Source: Acidobacteriota bacterium
GTDB lineage: Bacteria > Acidobacteriota > Vicinamibacteria > Vicinamibacterales > UBA8438
Direction of reading: 5' to 3'
Length of the DNA: 64,000 nt
NCBI GenBank assembly: GCA_026708265.1
Contig: JAPOVI010000047.1
Span: forward strand, 21,398 to 85,397
In this document: positions 54,331 to 62,986 of the stretch, piece after piece
Position numbering within the stretch: the first letter of the stretch is position 1
Layout of the letters: each line of letters starts with the position of its first letter
Notes under the pieces: model-generated
The model's database searches: none
Seen by the model: the letters and a program-made list of their open reading frames with translations, nothing else
Told to the model about the DNA's origin: nothing
Translations under genes and position numbers: made by a program

Positions 54331-55113
54331 TCAAGGGTCGGCGCAGGTGACGCGCACGAGAAACAGGCCGTGCGCCGGCGCCGTCGGGCCCGCGCGATCG
54401 CGCCGCTTCGACCCGAGGAGCGGCGCCATGTCGCCGGCCGCGCGCCGCCCGCGGCCCACCTCGACCAGCGTCCCGACGAGGGCTCGCACCATGTGCCGCA
54501 GAAAGCCGTCGCCCTCGACCTCGACCGTGAGCAGGGCCGCCCCGGTTCCGCCGGTCATTCCCTCCACTCCGCACGCCGGCCGGCGCTCGATGGTCAGCGA
54601 GGAGAGCGTTCGCACGGACGAGCGGACCTCGGAGCCGGTCGACTGAAACGCGGCGAAATCGTGGCGCCCGCAGAGCTGGGCCCCCGCGGCGCGCATCGCG
54701 TCGAGATGCAGCGGAGCCGCGACGTGCCAGGCGTACCGCGCCGCGAACGGAGTCGCCACGCCCCCGTTGCTCACGCAGTAGCGGTACGTCTTGGAGCGGG
54801 CGGAGTACCGGGCGTGGAAGCCGGCGTCGACGGCATCGGCGCGGAGGACGCGAATGTCGGCCGGGAGCTTGGCGTTGAGGGCCCTCGCCAGCACCCGCGG
54901 CTCGATCTCGTGGGCCATGCGGACGCTCGCCACCTGCGCCAGCGCATGCACGCCGGCGTCGGTGCGGCCCGCCCCGACCACGGTCACCGGCGCGCCCTCG
55001 ATCTCCGCCAGCGCGGTCTCGAGGATGCCCTGGATCGAACGCCCCGCGGCCTGCCGCTGCCAGCCGACGTAGTCGGTCCCGTCGTAGGCGAGCGTGAGCT
55101 TCAGGTTGCGCAT
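54331..55113 (-). CDS. truA: tRNA pseudouridine synthase A
   Basis: The 260-residue enzyme pseudouridylates positions 38-40 of tRNA. The catalytic Asp is in GAGRTDAGVHALAQVASV; YDGTDYVGWQRQAAGRSIQG at the start and DGFLRHMVRALVGTLVEVG near the end are standard. The ATG at 55113 gives the normal start. A TATACT lies about 30 bases upstream in the spacer shared with the divergent tolC-like gene. Confidence 0.96.
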   Translation of the reverse strand: MRNLKLTLAYDGTDYVGWQRQAAGRSIQGILETALAEIEGAPVTVVGAGRTDAGVHALAQVASVRMAHEIEPRVLARALNAKLPADIRVLRADAVDAGFHARYSARSKTYRYCVSNGGVATPFAARYAWHVAAPLHLDAMRAAGAQLCGRHDFAAFQSTGSEVRSSVRTLSSLTIERRPACGVEGMTGGTGAALLTVEVEGDGFLRHMVRALVGTLVEVGRGRRAAGDMAPLLGSKRRDRAGPTAPAHGLFLVRVTCADP

Positions 55114-55141
55114 CGCCGGCCGGCGGGCGGCGGAAGGCGCC

Positions 55142-55149
55142 AGTATACA
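55142..55149. promoter_or_regulatory. Possible divergent -10 elements for truA and the TolC-like gene
   Basis: AGTATACA reads TATACT on the minus strand (towards truA) and TATACA on the plus strand. It is the only AT-rich patch of the 96-base spacer. No clear -35 was found on either side. Confidence 0.3.
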
Positions 55150-55209
55150 ATCGGCCGCCGAACCGCGGCCCACCCCCGTCCGTCTATCCGTCAGAGCAGA
55201 GAACGCACC

Positions 55210-56832
55210 ATGAATCCTTCCATCTGCCGTGCCGCCGCGCTTGCCGCCTGCCTCCTCGTTCACGTTGCGACTCCGCCCCCCGGACGCGGCCAGGGGCTCG
55301 TTCCCGCGTCGGCTGGACGGACGCCGACCGCGGGCGTAATCCTGCCCGCGGGCACGGTCCAGCCGGCGTCGGCGCGGATCCGGCGCCTGTCGGTGGACGA
55401 AGCGGTCGCCCTGGCCCTCGAGAACAACCTCGGCATCCGGTCCGAGCGCTACGGCCCGCAGATCCAGGACATGGTCGTGGCGGACGCGCGCTCGGTCTGG
55501 CTTCCCAACCTGTCCCTCGACATGCTGCGGGACAACGCCGTGACGCCGTCGGCCACCTTTCTCGACGGTGTCGACACGCAGGTCGTCAACAAGCTCTTCA
55601 GCAACGTCTTCACGGTGAACCAGCAGATGCCGTGGGCCGGCGGCTCGTACACGGCCGCCTGGGACGGGACCCGGCGCACCACCACGAGCTTCTTCAGCTC
55701 CTTCAACCCGGCCCTGGGCTCCAACCTGCGCCTCTCCTACACGCAGCCCCTGCTGCGGAACTTCGCCATCGACGCCGGCCGCCAGCAGGTCGCGGTGGCC
55801 ACCACGAACCGGGAGATCGCCGACCTCGGCCTGCATCAGGCGATCGCCTCGACCGAGCGCAGCGTACGGAACGCGTACTGGGACCTGGTCTACGCCATCG
55901 CGTTCCTCGACGTGCAGCGGCAGTCGCTGGAGCTCGCCGAGGAGTCGCTGCGCAACAACCGGCGGCGGGTCGAGGTCGGCACGATGGCGCCGATCGAGAT
56001 CGTCGAGGCCGAGGCGGAGGTCGCGCGCAACCAGGAAGCCGTGATCCTCGCCGAGGCGCAGCTCGCGCGCGCGGAGGACCTGCTGCGCACACTCATCCTG
56101 GATCCGGCGGCGTCCGACTTCTGGGTCGTGCGCCTCCAGCCGACGGACCCGCCGCTCCTCGGCCCGCGCCCGATCGACGTCGACGAGGCGATCCGCACCG
56201 CGATCGCGCGGCGCACCGACATCGACCAGCTCCGCAAGCAGATCGAGAACACCGACACGAACACCCGGTTCTTCGCGAACCAGCGCCTGCCCGACCTCAA
56301 CCTGTTCGTCGACTACTCGGTCGCCGGCCTCGGCGGCCGGCGCTTCCTCCGCGGACCCGGGTTCCCGGGGCCGGTCATCGGCGAGCAGAACTACGCGTTC
56401 GGCGACGTCCTCGGCGATCTCCTCGGCAACGACTTCCCGTCCTGGCAGCTCGGACTGACGGTCGGTTATCCGCTCGGCCGCAGCACCGCGGACGCCAACC
56501 TCGCCCGGGCACGGCTGGAGCGCTCGCAGGGCGAGGCGCGGCTCCTGGAGATCGAGATCCGCGTCGCCACCGAGGTGCGCGACGTCGCCCGCCGCGTGAA
56601 CACGAACCTGCAGCGCGTCGAGGCGACCCGCGTCGCGCGTGAGCTCGCGGAGCGGCGACTGGAGGCGGAGCAGCGCCGCTTCGACGTCGCCCTGTCGACG
56701 AGCTTCTTCGTCTTCCGGGCGCAGCGCGACCTCTCCGTGGCCCGCAACAACGAGCTGCTCGCGACGCTCGACTACCTGAAGTCGCTCGTCGACTTCGAGG
56801 CCGTGCAGGAGGTCCCGCTCCTCGGCGGGTAG
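55210..56832 (+). CDS. TolC-family outer membrane efflux protein
   Basis: The 540-residue protein has a signal peptide (about 1-28), a short Ser/Pro linker and two outer membrane efflux repeats with the typical long helices (SVDEAVALALENNLGIRSER, VARNQEAVILAEAQLARAEDLLRTLI, ATEVRDVARRVNTNLQRVEA). It forms a trimeric channel for export. No inner membrane pump or adaptor gene is adjacent, so the transported substrate is unknown. The gene is monocistronic by spacing and is divergent from truA. Confidence 0.88.
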   Translation: MNPSICRAAALAACLLVHVATPPPGRGQGLVPASAGRTPTAGVILPAGTVQPASARIRRLSVDEAVALALENNLGIRSERYGPQIQDMVVADARSVWLPNLSLDMLRDNAVTPSATFLDGVDTQVVNKLFSNVFTVNQQMPWAGGSYTAAWDGTRRTTTSFFSSFNPALGSNLRLSYTQPLLRNFAIDAGRQQVAVATTNREIADLGLHQAIASTERSVRNAYWDLVYAIAFLDVQRQSLELAEESLRNNRRRVEVGTMAPIEIVEAEAEVARNQEAVILAEAQLARAEDLLRTLILDPAASDFWVVRLQPTDPPLLGPRPIDVDEAIRTAIARRTDIDQLRKQIENTDTNTRFFANQRLPDLNLFVDYSVAGLGGRRFLRGPGFPGPVIGEQNYAFGDVLGDLLGNDFPSWQLGLTVGYPLGRSTADANLARARLERSQGEARLLEIEIRVATEVRDVARRVNTNLQRVEATRVARELAERRLEAEQRRFDVALSTSFFVFRAQRDLSVARNNELLATLDYLKSLVDFEAVQEVPLLGG

Positions 56833-56888
56833 GCTCGTCGCGCCCGCGCGCCTGACAGGGCGCGACCGCCGCCCGGTGCCCACATCGG

Positions 56889-59456
56889 CTACTCGCCGGC
56901 ATGCGAGGCGGGCAGACCCGGCGCATCCGGCGAAGCCGACGCCGGACTCGGTGATCGCGGCGCCGCGATGGCCGCCTCGATCCGCTCGCGGACATGAGCA
57001 GCGACTTCGAGCACCTCGGCGGGTGCACGGACCGACTGGCCGGCCACTTGGCGAAGGGCGATGATCAGCGGTGCTACCGCGTCGGCGGTCTCCCCATCCT
57101 CAGCCAGGATGTCGGCAAGGTCTCGCGCAGCCGCCCCGGCGTCGAGCAGGACGGGCACACGCGCCAGCATTTCTCGCAGCATCCGCGCGTCATCGACGAA
57201 CGCGGCGCAGATTGACCGCCATGTATTCAGCGCGGCGTCGCGTTCTCCTTGAACGAGTAGTGCGTGAGCCCTTACGCAATGTGCCCGCCACAACTCGAAC
57301 GCGACCCGGGCGTCGTCCGTCAACGTGCCACACCGACGTTGGAGGTCATCGATGGTCTGCAGGGATTCTTTCGGACGGCCCATCCTGACCTGTCGATCTC
57401 CCGTCGCAACCAGCGCTACGGCCACCGTCCGTTGCAGGTCCACTCTGTCACTCGCGCCGAATCGGCCAACCACCGCGGCATAGGCCGACAACTCCGCCTC
57501 CACCTCGCCCCGTTGACCGTGCGTGATCCCCTTGTTGACCAGCGCTTTGGCAACCACGACCTGGAGATCCGGTGCAACGCTGTCGCCGAAGCGCTTGACC
57601 ACGGCGTCGTAGACTGACAACTCCGCCTCCGCCTCGCCGCGTTGACCGTGCCCTGTGCCCTTGTTAAGCAACGCCCTGGCAACCACGACCCGCACGTCCG
57701 GCACGCCGCTATCGCCGAAACGCTCGACCACCGCACCGTAGGCGGCAAGCGCCGCGTCCATCTCGCCGCGTTGGCCGTGCGTAATGCCCTTATTGAACAG
57801 CGCCTTGGCTACCCGAACCTGCAGGTCCGGCGCCCCACTGTCGCCGAAACGCTCGACCACAGCGTCATAGGCTGACAACTCCGCCTCCACCTCGCCCCGT
57901 TGGCCGTGCGTAATCCCCTTGTTGACCAGCGCCTTGGCTACCTGAACCTGCAGGTCCGGCGCCCCACTGTCGCCGAAACGCTCGACCACAGCGTCATAGG
58001 CTGACAACTCCGCCTCCACCTCGCCCCGTTGGCCGTGCGTGATTCCCTTGTTGACCAGCGCCCGGGCAACCACGACCTGAAGGTCCGGCGCAGAGCTATC
58101 GCCGAAACGCTCGACGACCGCTTCGTAGGCCGACAGCTCCGCCTCCGTTTCGCCGCGCTTGCCGTGGGCGATTCCCTTGTTCACTAGCGCCTTAGTGACC
58201 TCCAGCTGTAGGTCTGACGCCGCGCTGGTCCCCAAGCGCGCCTTCCCCCGATCGCTCACCGCCAGTGCTGCCAGCTCATCGCCGCTATAGAACACCGTCA
58301 TGAACTGGATCAGGTGGCGGACGATCGCGGCCTCGCCGCGTTCCCGTCGTAGTTTGTAGTAAATGCTGTACAGCCGCTCCGCGGCAGCGTACCGCCGCTT
58401 CCTGCCTGTCCCTTCCACGAGCACGGCGCCCCGGTCGACCAGCCTTCCGAGCAGCGCGGAAACGGCACGTACGTCCGTGCGCGCCCGCGCCGCAATTTCA
58501 GCGGTGCTCGACGGTTGCCAGAGGTCGATCACCGCGAGATAGACGCGACGCTCCGTCTTGGCAAGCACATCCAGATGGCCTCGGAAGTACTCGGTGTGGT
58601 TATCGATCAGCGTCACCAGGTCTTCCAGAAGCTGTCGCAGCGACGCGTGGCGCGCCAACTCGGCGACGATTGCCAGCAGGCGTGGGCTGCCGCCGGTCAG
58701 GATCCGAAGCGGTTCGATCTCGCGCCCTTGTCCGACGTCGCCACTGACCATGTGCCAGAGATACCGGCATTCGTCGGTATCCAGCGGTTCCAAATCGACG
58801 ATGCGGAACTGCTCGAAGAACGGCTGCGCGGCGTCGTCGAGCCCCTTGAACCGACTGGTCGCGGTGGCAAGCAGAACGACCTGGGGTTCCGCCTGCAGCG
58901 TCTTGCGGAGCTTCCAGCCGAAATCGTCGTCGACGGCGTTGGACAGGGCCTGCAGATTCTCGACCATGAGCACGAGCCGCCTGCCCAACCGCTCCGCCGC
59001 TTCCAGGACGGCAGCATGTGCGCGATCCTCCGTGGCCCCGTCGTTCCATCGTGCGTTCAGATCGCCGTGCGTCGCGAGTAGCTCCCGGGAGTGCTCCGCA
59101 TCGCCGGCCTGCGCGCATGCCTGGGCCAGGTAGAACAACGCTTCGATCCAGAAGTCAGCCATCGTGAAGACTTCCTGGCTCTCTTCCATGAATCGGACCG
59201 GAAACAGACGCCCGGTGAGATCGGCGTTGGTTCGTAGCTCGACGCCGACGCGGGCCAACAGCATGGTCTTGCCCCGACCGCGCGGTGCGACGATGAGCAC
59301 GTGCTGACAAGACGATGAATCGAGATTCCCGCGCAGGACGTCGAGCACGAGGTCAAGCTCCCGGTGCCGGACCACGAACTGTCGGACCACCTCGTCATCC
59401 GACTGCAACGTCCCGGGGTTGAACTTACGGATCGGTCGGTCGTGCGCTCCGTTCAT
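56889..59456 (-). CDS. P-loop ATPase with winged helix and TPR-like repeat array
   Basis: The 855-residue protein has four parts. Residues 1-310 form an AAA/STAND-like ATPase with Walker A APRGRGKTM (about 57-65), a Walker B-like LVLMVENLQAL and LLATATSRFKG sensor. Residues 315-385 look like a winged helix of MarR type (TAEIAARARTDVRAVSALLG). Residues 413-671 are six 43-residue TPR-like repeats, nearly identical. The remainder is helical. It starts with an ATGA overlap with the preceding ATPase gene. I infer a sensor or switch protein whose repeats bind a partner; no characterised homologue is known to me. Confidence 0.8.
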   Translation of the reverse strand: MNGAHDRPIRKFNPGTLQSDDEVVRQFVVRHRELDLVLDVLRGNLDSSSCQHVLIVAPRGRGKTMLLARVGVELRTNADLTGRLFPVRFMEESQEVFTMADFWIEALFYLAQACAQAGDAEHSRELLATHGDLNARWNDGATEDRAHAAVLEAAERLGRRLVLMVENLQALSNAVDDDFGWKLRKTLQAEPQVVLLATATSRFKGLDDAAQPFFEQFRIVDLEPLDTDECRYLWHMVSGDVGQGREIEPLRILTGGSPRLLAIVAELARHASLRQLLEDLVTLIDNHTEYFRGHLDVLAKTERRVYLAVIDLWQPSSTAEIAARARTDVRAVSALLGRLVDRGAVLVEGTGRKRRYAAAERLYSIYYKLRRERGEAAIVRHLIQFMTVFYSGDELAALAVSDRGKARLGTSAASDLQLEVTKALVNKGIAHGKRGETEAELSAYEAVVERFGDSSAPDLQVVVARALVNKGITHGQRGEVEAELSAYDAVVERFGDSGAPDLQVQVAKALVNKGITHGQRGEVEAELSAYDAVVERFGDSGAPDLQVRVAKALFNKGITHGQRGEMDAALAAYGAVVERFGDSGVPDVRVVVARALLNKGTGHGQRGEAEAELSVYDAVVKRFGDSVAPDLQVVVAKALVNKGITHGQRGEVEAELSAYAAVVGRFGASDRVDLQRTVAVALVATGDRQVRMGRPKESLQTIDDLQRRCGTLTDDARVAFELWRAHCVRAHALLVQGERDAALNTWRSICAAFVDDARMLREMLARVPVLLDAGAAARDLADILAEDGETADAVAPLIIALRQVAGQSVRAPAEVLEVAAHVRERIEAAIAAPRSPSPASASPDAPGLPASHAGE
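57446..58220 (-). repeat. Six tandem 129-bp repeats inside the ATPase gene
   Basis: Each 129-bp unit encodes 43 residues of the form APDLQVVVARALVNKGITHG, QRGEVEAELSAYDAVVERFG. Units 2 and 3 are almost identical in DNA, and units 1, 4, 5 and 6 differ at a few to a dozen residues. A seventh, worn unit follows at the C-terminal side. High DNA identity indicates recent duplication or gene conversion, so copy number probably varies between strains. Confidence 0.9.
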
Positions 59457-60688
59457 CGGTCCGCCCCGGGCATGTTTGCTGTGCGCGCCCGCTGCTCCAG
59501 CGGGACATGGTGACCGCGAAAGCGCGCAGACCACCAGTCTCTCAGCAGCCTCGACGGGAAGCGAAATCCGTCGTCGGCGTCCTCGAGATAGCCGTCGTGC
59601 GCCAGGACGTCCAGCACGTCGGTGATGCGACTGGGCACGTCGGCAGCGACCGGCGCGTAGCACTGTTCAAGGCCGCGCCTCGCAGTTGGCGTGAACGCTC
59701 CTTGGATGGCGGCTTCGGCCAGGATCTCCATCGCGATTGTGTGAAGGTCGTCTTCCAGCGCCTCCTTGAGACGCGTCTGGTAGTGCACGAGGTCGTTCTG
59801 CCCCGCCGGCCCGAGCAGCACCGTGCGGTAGACGGTGTCTACGTCCGCCACCGTCACTCGCTCGCGGTTGTTCATGACAGCGAACTCCCGCAACCGGGCG
59901 AAGAAGGACTGCACGTGGTGCGGAATGCCGAGCCCGATCGTGTCGTACACGGCGTCCGCCACGCCTTCCTCGACCCGCAACCCGTGGTTCGCGGCCAGAA
60001 AGTCGAAACACGTCGTGCTGGTGCGACGGTCCCACGGTCCCAAGCGCAGGGGATCGAGATAGTTGATGCGGTCGGGGATGCCGAGGCGCTGCACCAGGGG
60101 TGCGAGCCCGATGCTGCCGGATACGATGAGGACCGGAGAACCGGCGTCGATGCCTTGCATGGCGCCGCGCAGCCAGCTCAGGAACTCGTCGACCCGCCGA
60201 GAGCCGTCGCCATCCCTGTCGAGGATTCGCTTGAGGAGTATCGGCAGCTCATCAATGACCAGGAGAACCTGTTGTTCGCGCAGTGCGCATTCGCGGATCA
60301 GTTGTTCGCCGCGGCGGCGCCAGTTGCCGGCGTTCAGGCCGGCGCGGATCTTCAAGCGAAACTCGAGTGCGCTCACTTCGTCCACGTTCTCGGTGAACCA
60401 GCGCAACCCCGTGGTGACACGCGAGGCGACCGGATGCAGAGCCTGCGCGATGTCGGCGATCACGTCCTCCGCACAGGTCGCGCCTTCGACGTCGGTGAAG
60501 AGGACGACCCATGCCTCGAGTTGAAGCCGTCGTCCCAGCTCTCGCACGATGCTGGTCTTCCCCATGCGCCGCTGGCCGGTCAGCAACGTGTGGTTGCCGG
60601 CGCGGACCCGCGCGTCCAGGACCTGCAACTCGGATTCGCGATTGAAGAAGTCGTCTCCGCTCACCCAGCGGCCCGTTGCCAATCTCAT
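59453..60688 (-). CDS. P-loop ATPase of the archaeal-ATPase/STAND type, partner of the TPR ATPase
   Basis: The 411-residue protein has Walker A TGQRRMGKTS (about 37-46), Walker B VLLVIDELPIL (about 141-151) and a sensor strand SPVLIVSGSIGL. After about residue 280 it is helical and ends in a winged-helix-like part (VLDVLAHDGYLEDADDGFRFPSRLLRDWW). This layout matches the archaeal ATPase family, often linked to mobile or defence genes. It is the promoter-proximal gene of the two-gene unit; the ATG at 60688 follows a short GGAGGGTCC leader. Confidence 0.82.
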   Translation of the reverse strand: MRLATGRWVSGDDFFNRESELQVLDARVRAGNHTLLTGQRRMGKTSIVRELGRRLQLEAWVVLFTDVEGATCAEDVIADIAQALHPVASRVTTGLRWFTENVDEVSALEFRLKIRAGLNAGNWRRRGEQLIRECALREQQVLLVIDELPILLKRILDRDGDGSRRVDEFLSWLRGAMQGIDAGSPVLIVSGSIGLAPLVQRLGIPDRINYLDPLRLGPWDRRTSTTCFDFLAANHGLRVEEGVADAVYDTIGLGIPHHVQSFFARLREFAVMNNRERVTVADVDTVYRTVLLGPAGQNDLVHYQTRLKEALEDDLHTIAMEILAEAAIQGAFTPTARRGLEQCYAPVAADVPSRITDVLDVLAHDGYLEDADDGFRFPSRLLRDWWSARFRGHHVPLEQRARTANMPGADR

Positions 60689-60700
60689 GCGGACCCTCCA

Positions 60701-60760
60701 GTCAACCGATCTGTTGACACTCTATCCGTCAACAAATTCGTTGTCAACGAGATCGTTGAC
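60701..60760 (-). promoter_or_regulatory. Promoter with three 18-bp operator copies for the ATPase pair
   Basis: Three copies of GTCAAC-N6-GTTGAC are present: 60701-60718 and 60743-60760 are perfect, 60728-60745 has one changed base. On the minus strand a perfect -35 TTGACA (60742-60747) and a -10 TAGAGT (60719-60724) are 17 bases apart. One operator covers the -35, one lies between the -35 and -10, and one lies just past the -10. This is the arrangement of a strongly repressed promoter. No regulator gene is adjacent. Confidence 0.7.
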
Positions 60761-60880
60761 TCCGGCTTTCTGGTCACACCACGTCACAGACCGACCGGCA
60801 GGGAGCGGCCTCGTCAGGGCAGGTTCCCTTGCGGCGTGCACTCGGTCGACCGTGGAACTTGCGGTGATAGACTCCCGCGG

Positions 60881-61657
60881 GTGACGCGCGTCTCGGTCAT
60901 CGTCATCACGAAGGACGAGGCGCGCAACGTCGGCGGGGCGCTCGAGTCGGTCCGCTGGGCCGACGACATCGTCGTGGTCGACTCCGGCAGCAGGGACGAC
61001 ACCGTCGCCGTCGCCCGCCGCCATACCGACCGGGTGGTCACGCACGACTGGCCGGGGTACGGCGCGCAGAAGAACTTCGCCGCGGGGCTCGCGGCGCACG
61101 ACTGGGTGCTGTCGCTCGACGCCGACGAGCGCGTCACGCCGGCCCTGGCGCGGGAGATTCGCGCACTGCTCGCGGCGGGCCCCGAGAAGCGGGGCTACCG
61201 CATCCCGCGGGTGACGCGCTATCTCGGACGGTGGATCCGCTCCACCGACTGGTATCCGGACCGGCAGTTGCGGCTGTACGACCGGCGGACGGGACGCTGG
61301 AACGACCGGCGCGTGCACGAGTCGGTCGCCGTCGACGGCGCCGTGGGCCGACTGGAGGGCGAGCTCGAGCACCATGCGTACAGGGACATCGCGCACCACC
61401 TGTGGACGATCGATCGCTACTCGACGCTCGCGGCCGACCAGATGGGCGCCGAGGGACGGCGCGTGCGGTGGTTGGACCTCGTCGCTCGCCCACCGCTGGC
61501 TTTCCTGCGCAACTACGTCGCGCGCCTCGGCGTGCGCGACGGAGCGCCCGGACTGATCGTCTCGATCCTCAACTCCTACTACGTGTTCCTCAAGCACGCG
61601 AAGCGCTGGGAGCAGCAGAGGGCGACCGGTACCGACCCCGGTTTGCCGAAGTCATGA
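60881..61657 (+). CDS. Family 2 glycosyltransferase (LPS core WaaE/KdtX type)
   Basis: The 258-residue protein starts with SVIVITKDEARNVGGALES and has VDSGSRDDTVAVA and SLDADERV (metal-binding DxD), followed by the WNDRRVHESV and LEHHAYRDIAHHL regions of the WaaE-like family. The GTG at 60881 is the only good start. It probably adds a sugar to lipopolysaccharide core. A second glycosyltransferase follows 106 bases downstream. Confidence 0.88.
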   Translation: MTRVSVIVITKDEARNVGGALESVRWADDIVVVDSGSRDDTVAVARRHTDRVVTHDWPGYGAQKNFAAGLAAHDWVLSLDADERVTPALAREIRALLAAGPEKRGYRIPRVTRYLGRWIRSTDWYPDRQLRLYDRRTGRWNDRRVHESVAVDGAVGRLEGELEHHAYRDIAHHLWTIDRYSTLAADQMGAEGRRVRWLDLVARPPLAFLRNYVARLGVRDGAPGLIVSILNSYYVFLKHAKRWEQQRATGTDPGLPKS

Positions 61658-61707
61658 ACCCTTAGGAGGACGTGGCCGCGGCAACGGGCGTTCGGTACCG
61701 ACCCCGG
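61627..61707 (+). repeat. Two copies of a 15-bp GGTACC-containing direct repeat
   Basis: CGGTACCGACCCCGG occurs at 61627-61641 (inside the last codons of the glycosyltransferase 2 gene, coding TGTDPG) and again at 61693-61707 in the intergenic space, 66 bases apart. The sequence contains the palindrome GGTACC. It may be a local duplication or part of a dispersed genomic repeat. Confidence 0.4.
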
Positions 61708-61763
61708 CGCCGGTAGGTCGCGATAGGCGCAACGCGAGCCGGCATCGCGCTCCTCGCTCACCG

Positions 61764-62876
61764 ATGTTCTCCCTCCATGTCGACACGGCGCGCACGTGGC
61801 GCGGGGGCCAGCAGCAGGTCCGGCTGACCGTCGACGGCCTGCGCGCGGCGGGTCAGCGGGCCGCGCTGGTGGCTCACCCGCGGGGCGAGCTGCACCGCCG
61901 CGCGGACGGCGAGGCGGACCTCTTCCCGCTGGCCGCCGGCGGCGAGCTGGCCCCGCGCGCCGCGTGGCGAATGCGCCGGCTGCTCGACCGCCTCCGACCC
62001 GACGTCGTCCACGCCCACGATGCGCACGCCCTGGCCGTGGCCGCCGTCGCCGTCGCGCTGGCCGGCCGGGAGCGCCCGCACCTCGTTGCGTCGCGCCGGG
62101 TCGACTTCCACGTCGGCCGCAATCCGCTGTCGCGCTGGAAGTACCGCCGCGTCGACCGCTTCCTCTGCGCGTCCGACGCGATCCGCCGCATGCTGATCGA
62201 GGACGGGGTGCCGGCCGGACGAGTTGCCGTGGTCCACGAGGGAGTCGACGTCGACCGCATCGCCGGGCTCCCGGCGCTCGACCCGCATCGGGAACTCGGG
62301 CTGCCGGCCGGCGCGCCGGTCGTCGGCAACATCGCGGCGCTCGTGCCGCACAAGGGCCAGCAGCACCTGCTCGACGCCGCGGCGCGCGTCGTCGCCGAGG
62401 TGCCGGAAGCGCGCTTCGTGATCGTGGGGGCGGGCGAGCTCGAGGGCGCCCTGGTCGCGCAGGTCGCCCGGCTGGGCCTCGGGGGGCACGTCTTCCTGAC
62501 GGGGTTCCGGACCGACGCCCTCTCGCTGCTCAAGGCGTTCGACCTGTTCGTGATGAGCTCGGTGACGGAGGGCCTCGGGACGTCCGTTCTCGATGCGATG
62601 GCCTGCGGCCGGGCGGTCGTCGCCACCCGCGCGGGCGGGATTCCCGAGAGCGTCGTCGACGGCGAGACCGGGCTCCTCGTCCCGACCCGGGACCCGGACG
62701 CGCTCGCCTCGGCCGTCGTGCGCCTGCTCCGCGACGCGAATCTCCGAAGGGCGCTGGGCAGAGCCGGCCGGGCCCGGGCTCGCGCGCGCTTCAGCGCCGC
62801 CCGCATGGTCGCCGAGACCATTGCCGCGTACGACGCCCTGGCGGGCGGCGGCAGCCGCGGCCGCGGGCCCCGCTGA
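61764..62876 (+). CDS. Family 4 glycosyltransferase
   Basis: The 370-residue GT-B protein has an N-terminal Rossmann half (ending SDAIRRMLIEDGVP) and a C-terminal half with IVGAGELEGALVAQV and the donor-binding EGLGTSVLDAMACGRAVVATR, E plus seven residues to the second Glu slightly altered. Such enzymes add a nucleotide-sugar unit to lipid or glycan. It probably works with the preceding family 2 transferase in LPS core synthesis. It is convergent with the dihydroorotase gene. Confidence 0.88.
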   Translation: MFSLHVDTARTWRGGQQQVRLTVDGLRAAGQRAALVAHPRGELHRRADGEADLFPLAAGGELAPRAAWRMRRLLDRLRPDVVHAHDAHALAVAAVAVALAGRERPHLVASRRVDFHVGRNPLSRWKYRRVDRFLCASDAIRRMLIEDGVPAGRVAVVHEGVDVDRIAGLPALDPHRELGLPAGAPVVGNIAALVPHKGQQHLLDAAARVVAEVPEARFVIVGAGELEGALVAQVARLGLGGHVFLTGFRTDALSLLKAFDLFVMSSVTEGLGTSVLDAMACGRAVVATRAGGIPESVVDGETGLLVPTRDPDALASAVVRLLRDANLRRALGRAGRARARARFSAARMVAETIAAYDALAGGGSRGRGPR

Positions 62877-62986
62877 AGCACGGCCGAGCGCCGGAAGCCC
62901 GGCGGCGCCGATCCCCGCGCCGTCGCCGCCTCAGTGCCCGTCGTTCGGCCCCGGCGCGGCAGGCGCATCGTCACGACGCCGGACGG
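62877..62986. other. Spacer between convergent genes
   Basis: GC-rich, with several short inverted repeats of no special strength. No gene or clear terminator was seen. Confidence 0.3.

Noticed and set aside
57446-58220. Possible CRISPR array
   Set aside because: The repeats are 129 bp with no unique spacers and are in frame within a protein of TPR-like character.
59507-60880. Upstream extension of the family 2 glycosyltransferase frame
   Set aside because: It is the antisense shadow of the ATPase gene; the glycosyltransferase begins at the GTG at 60881.
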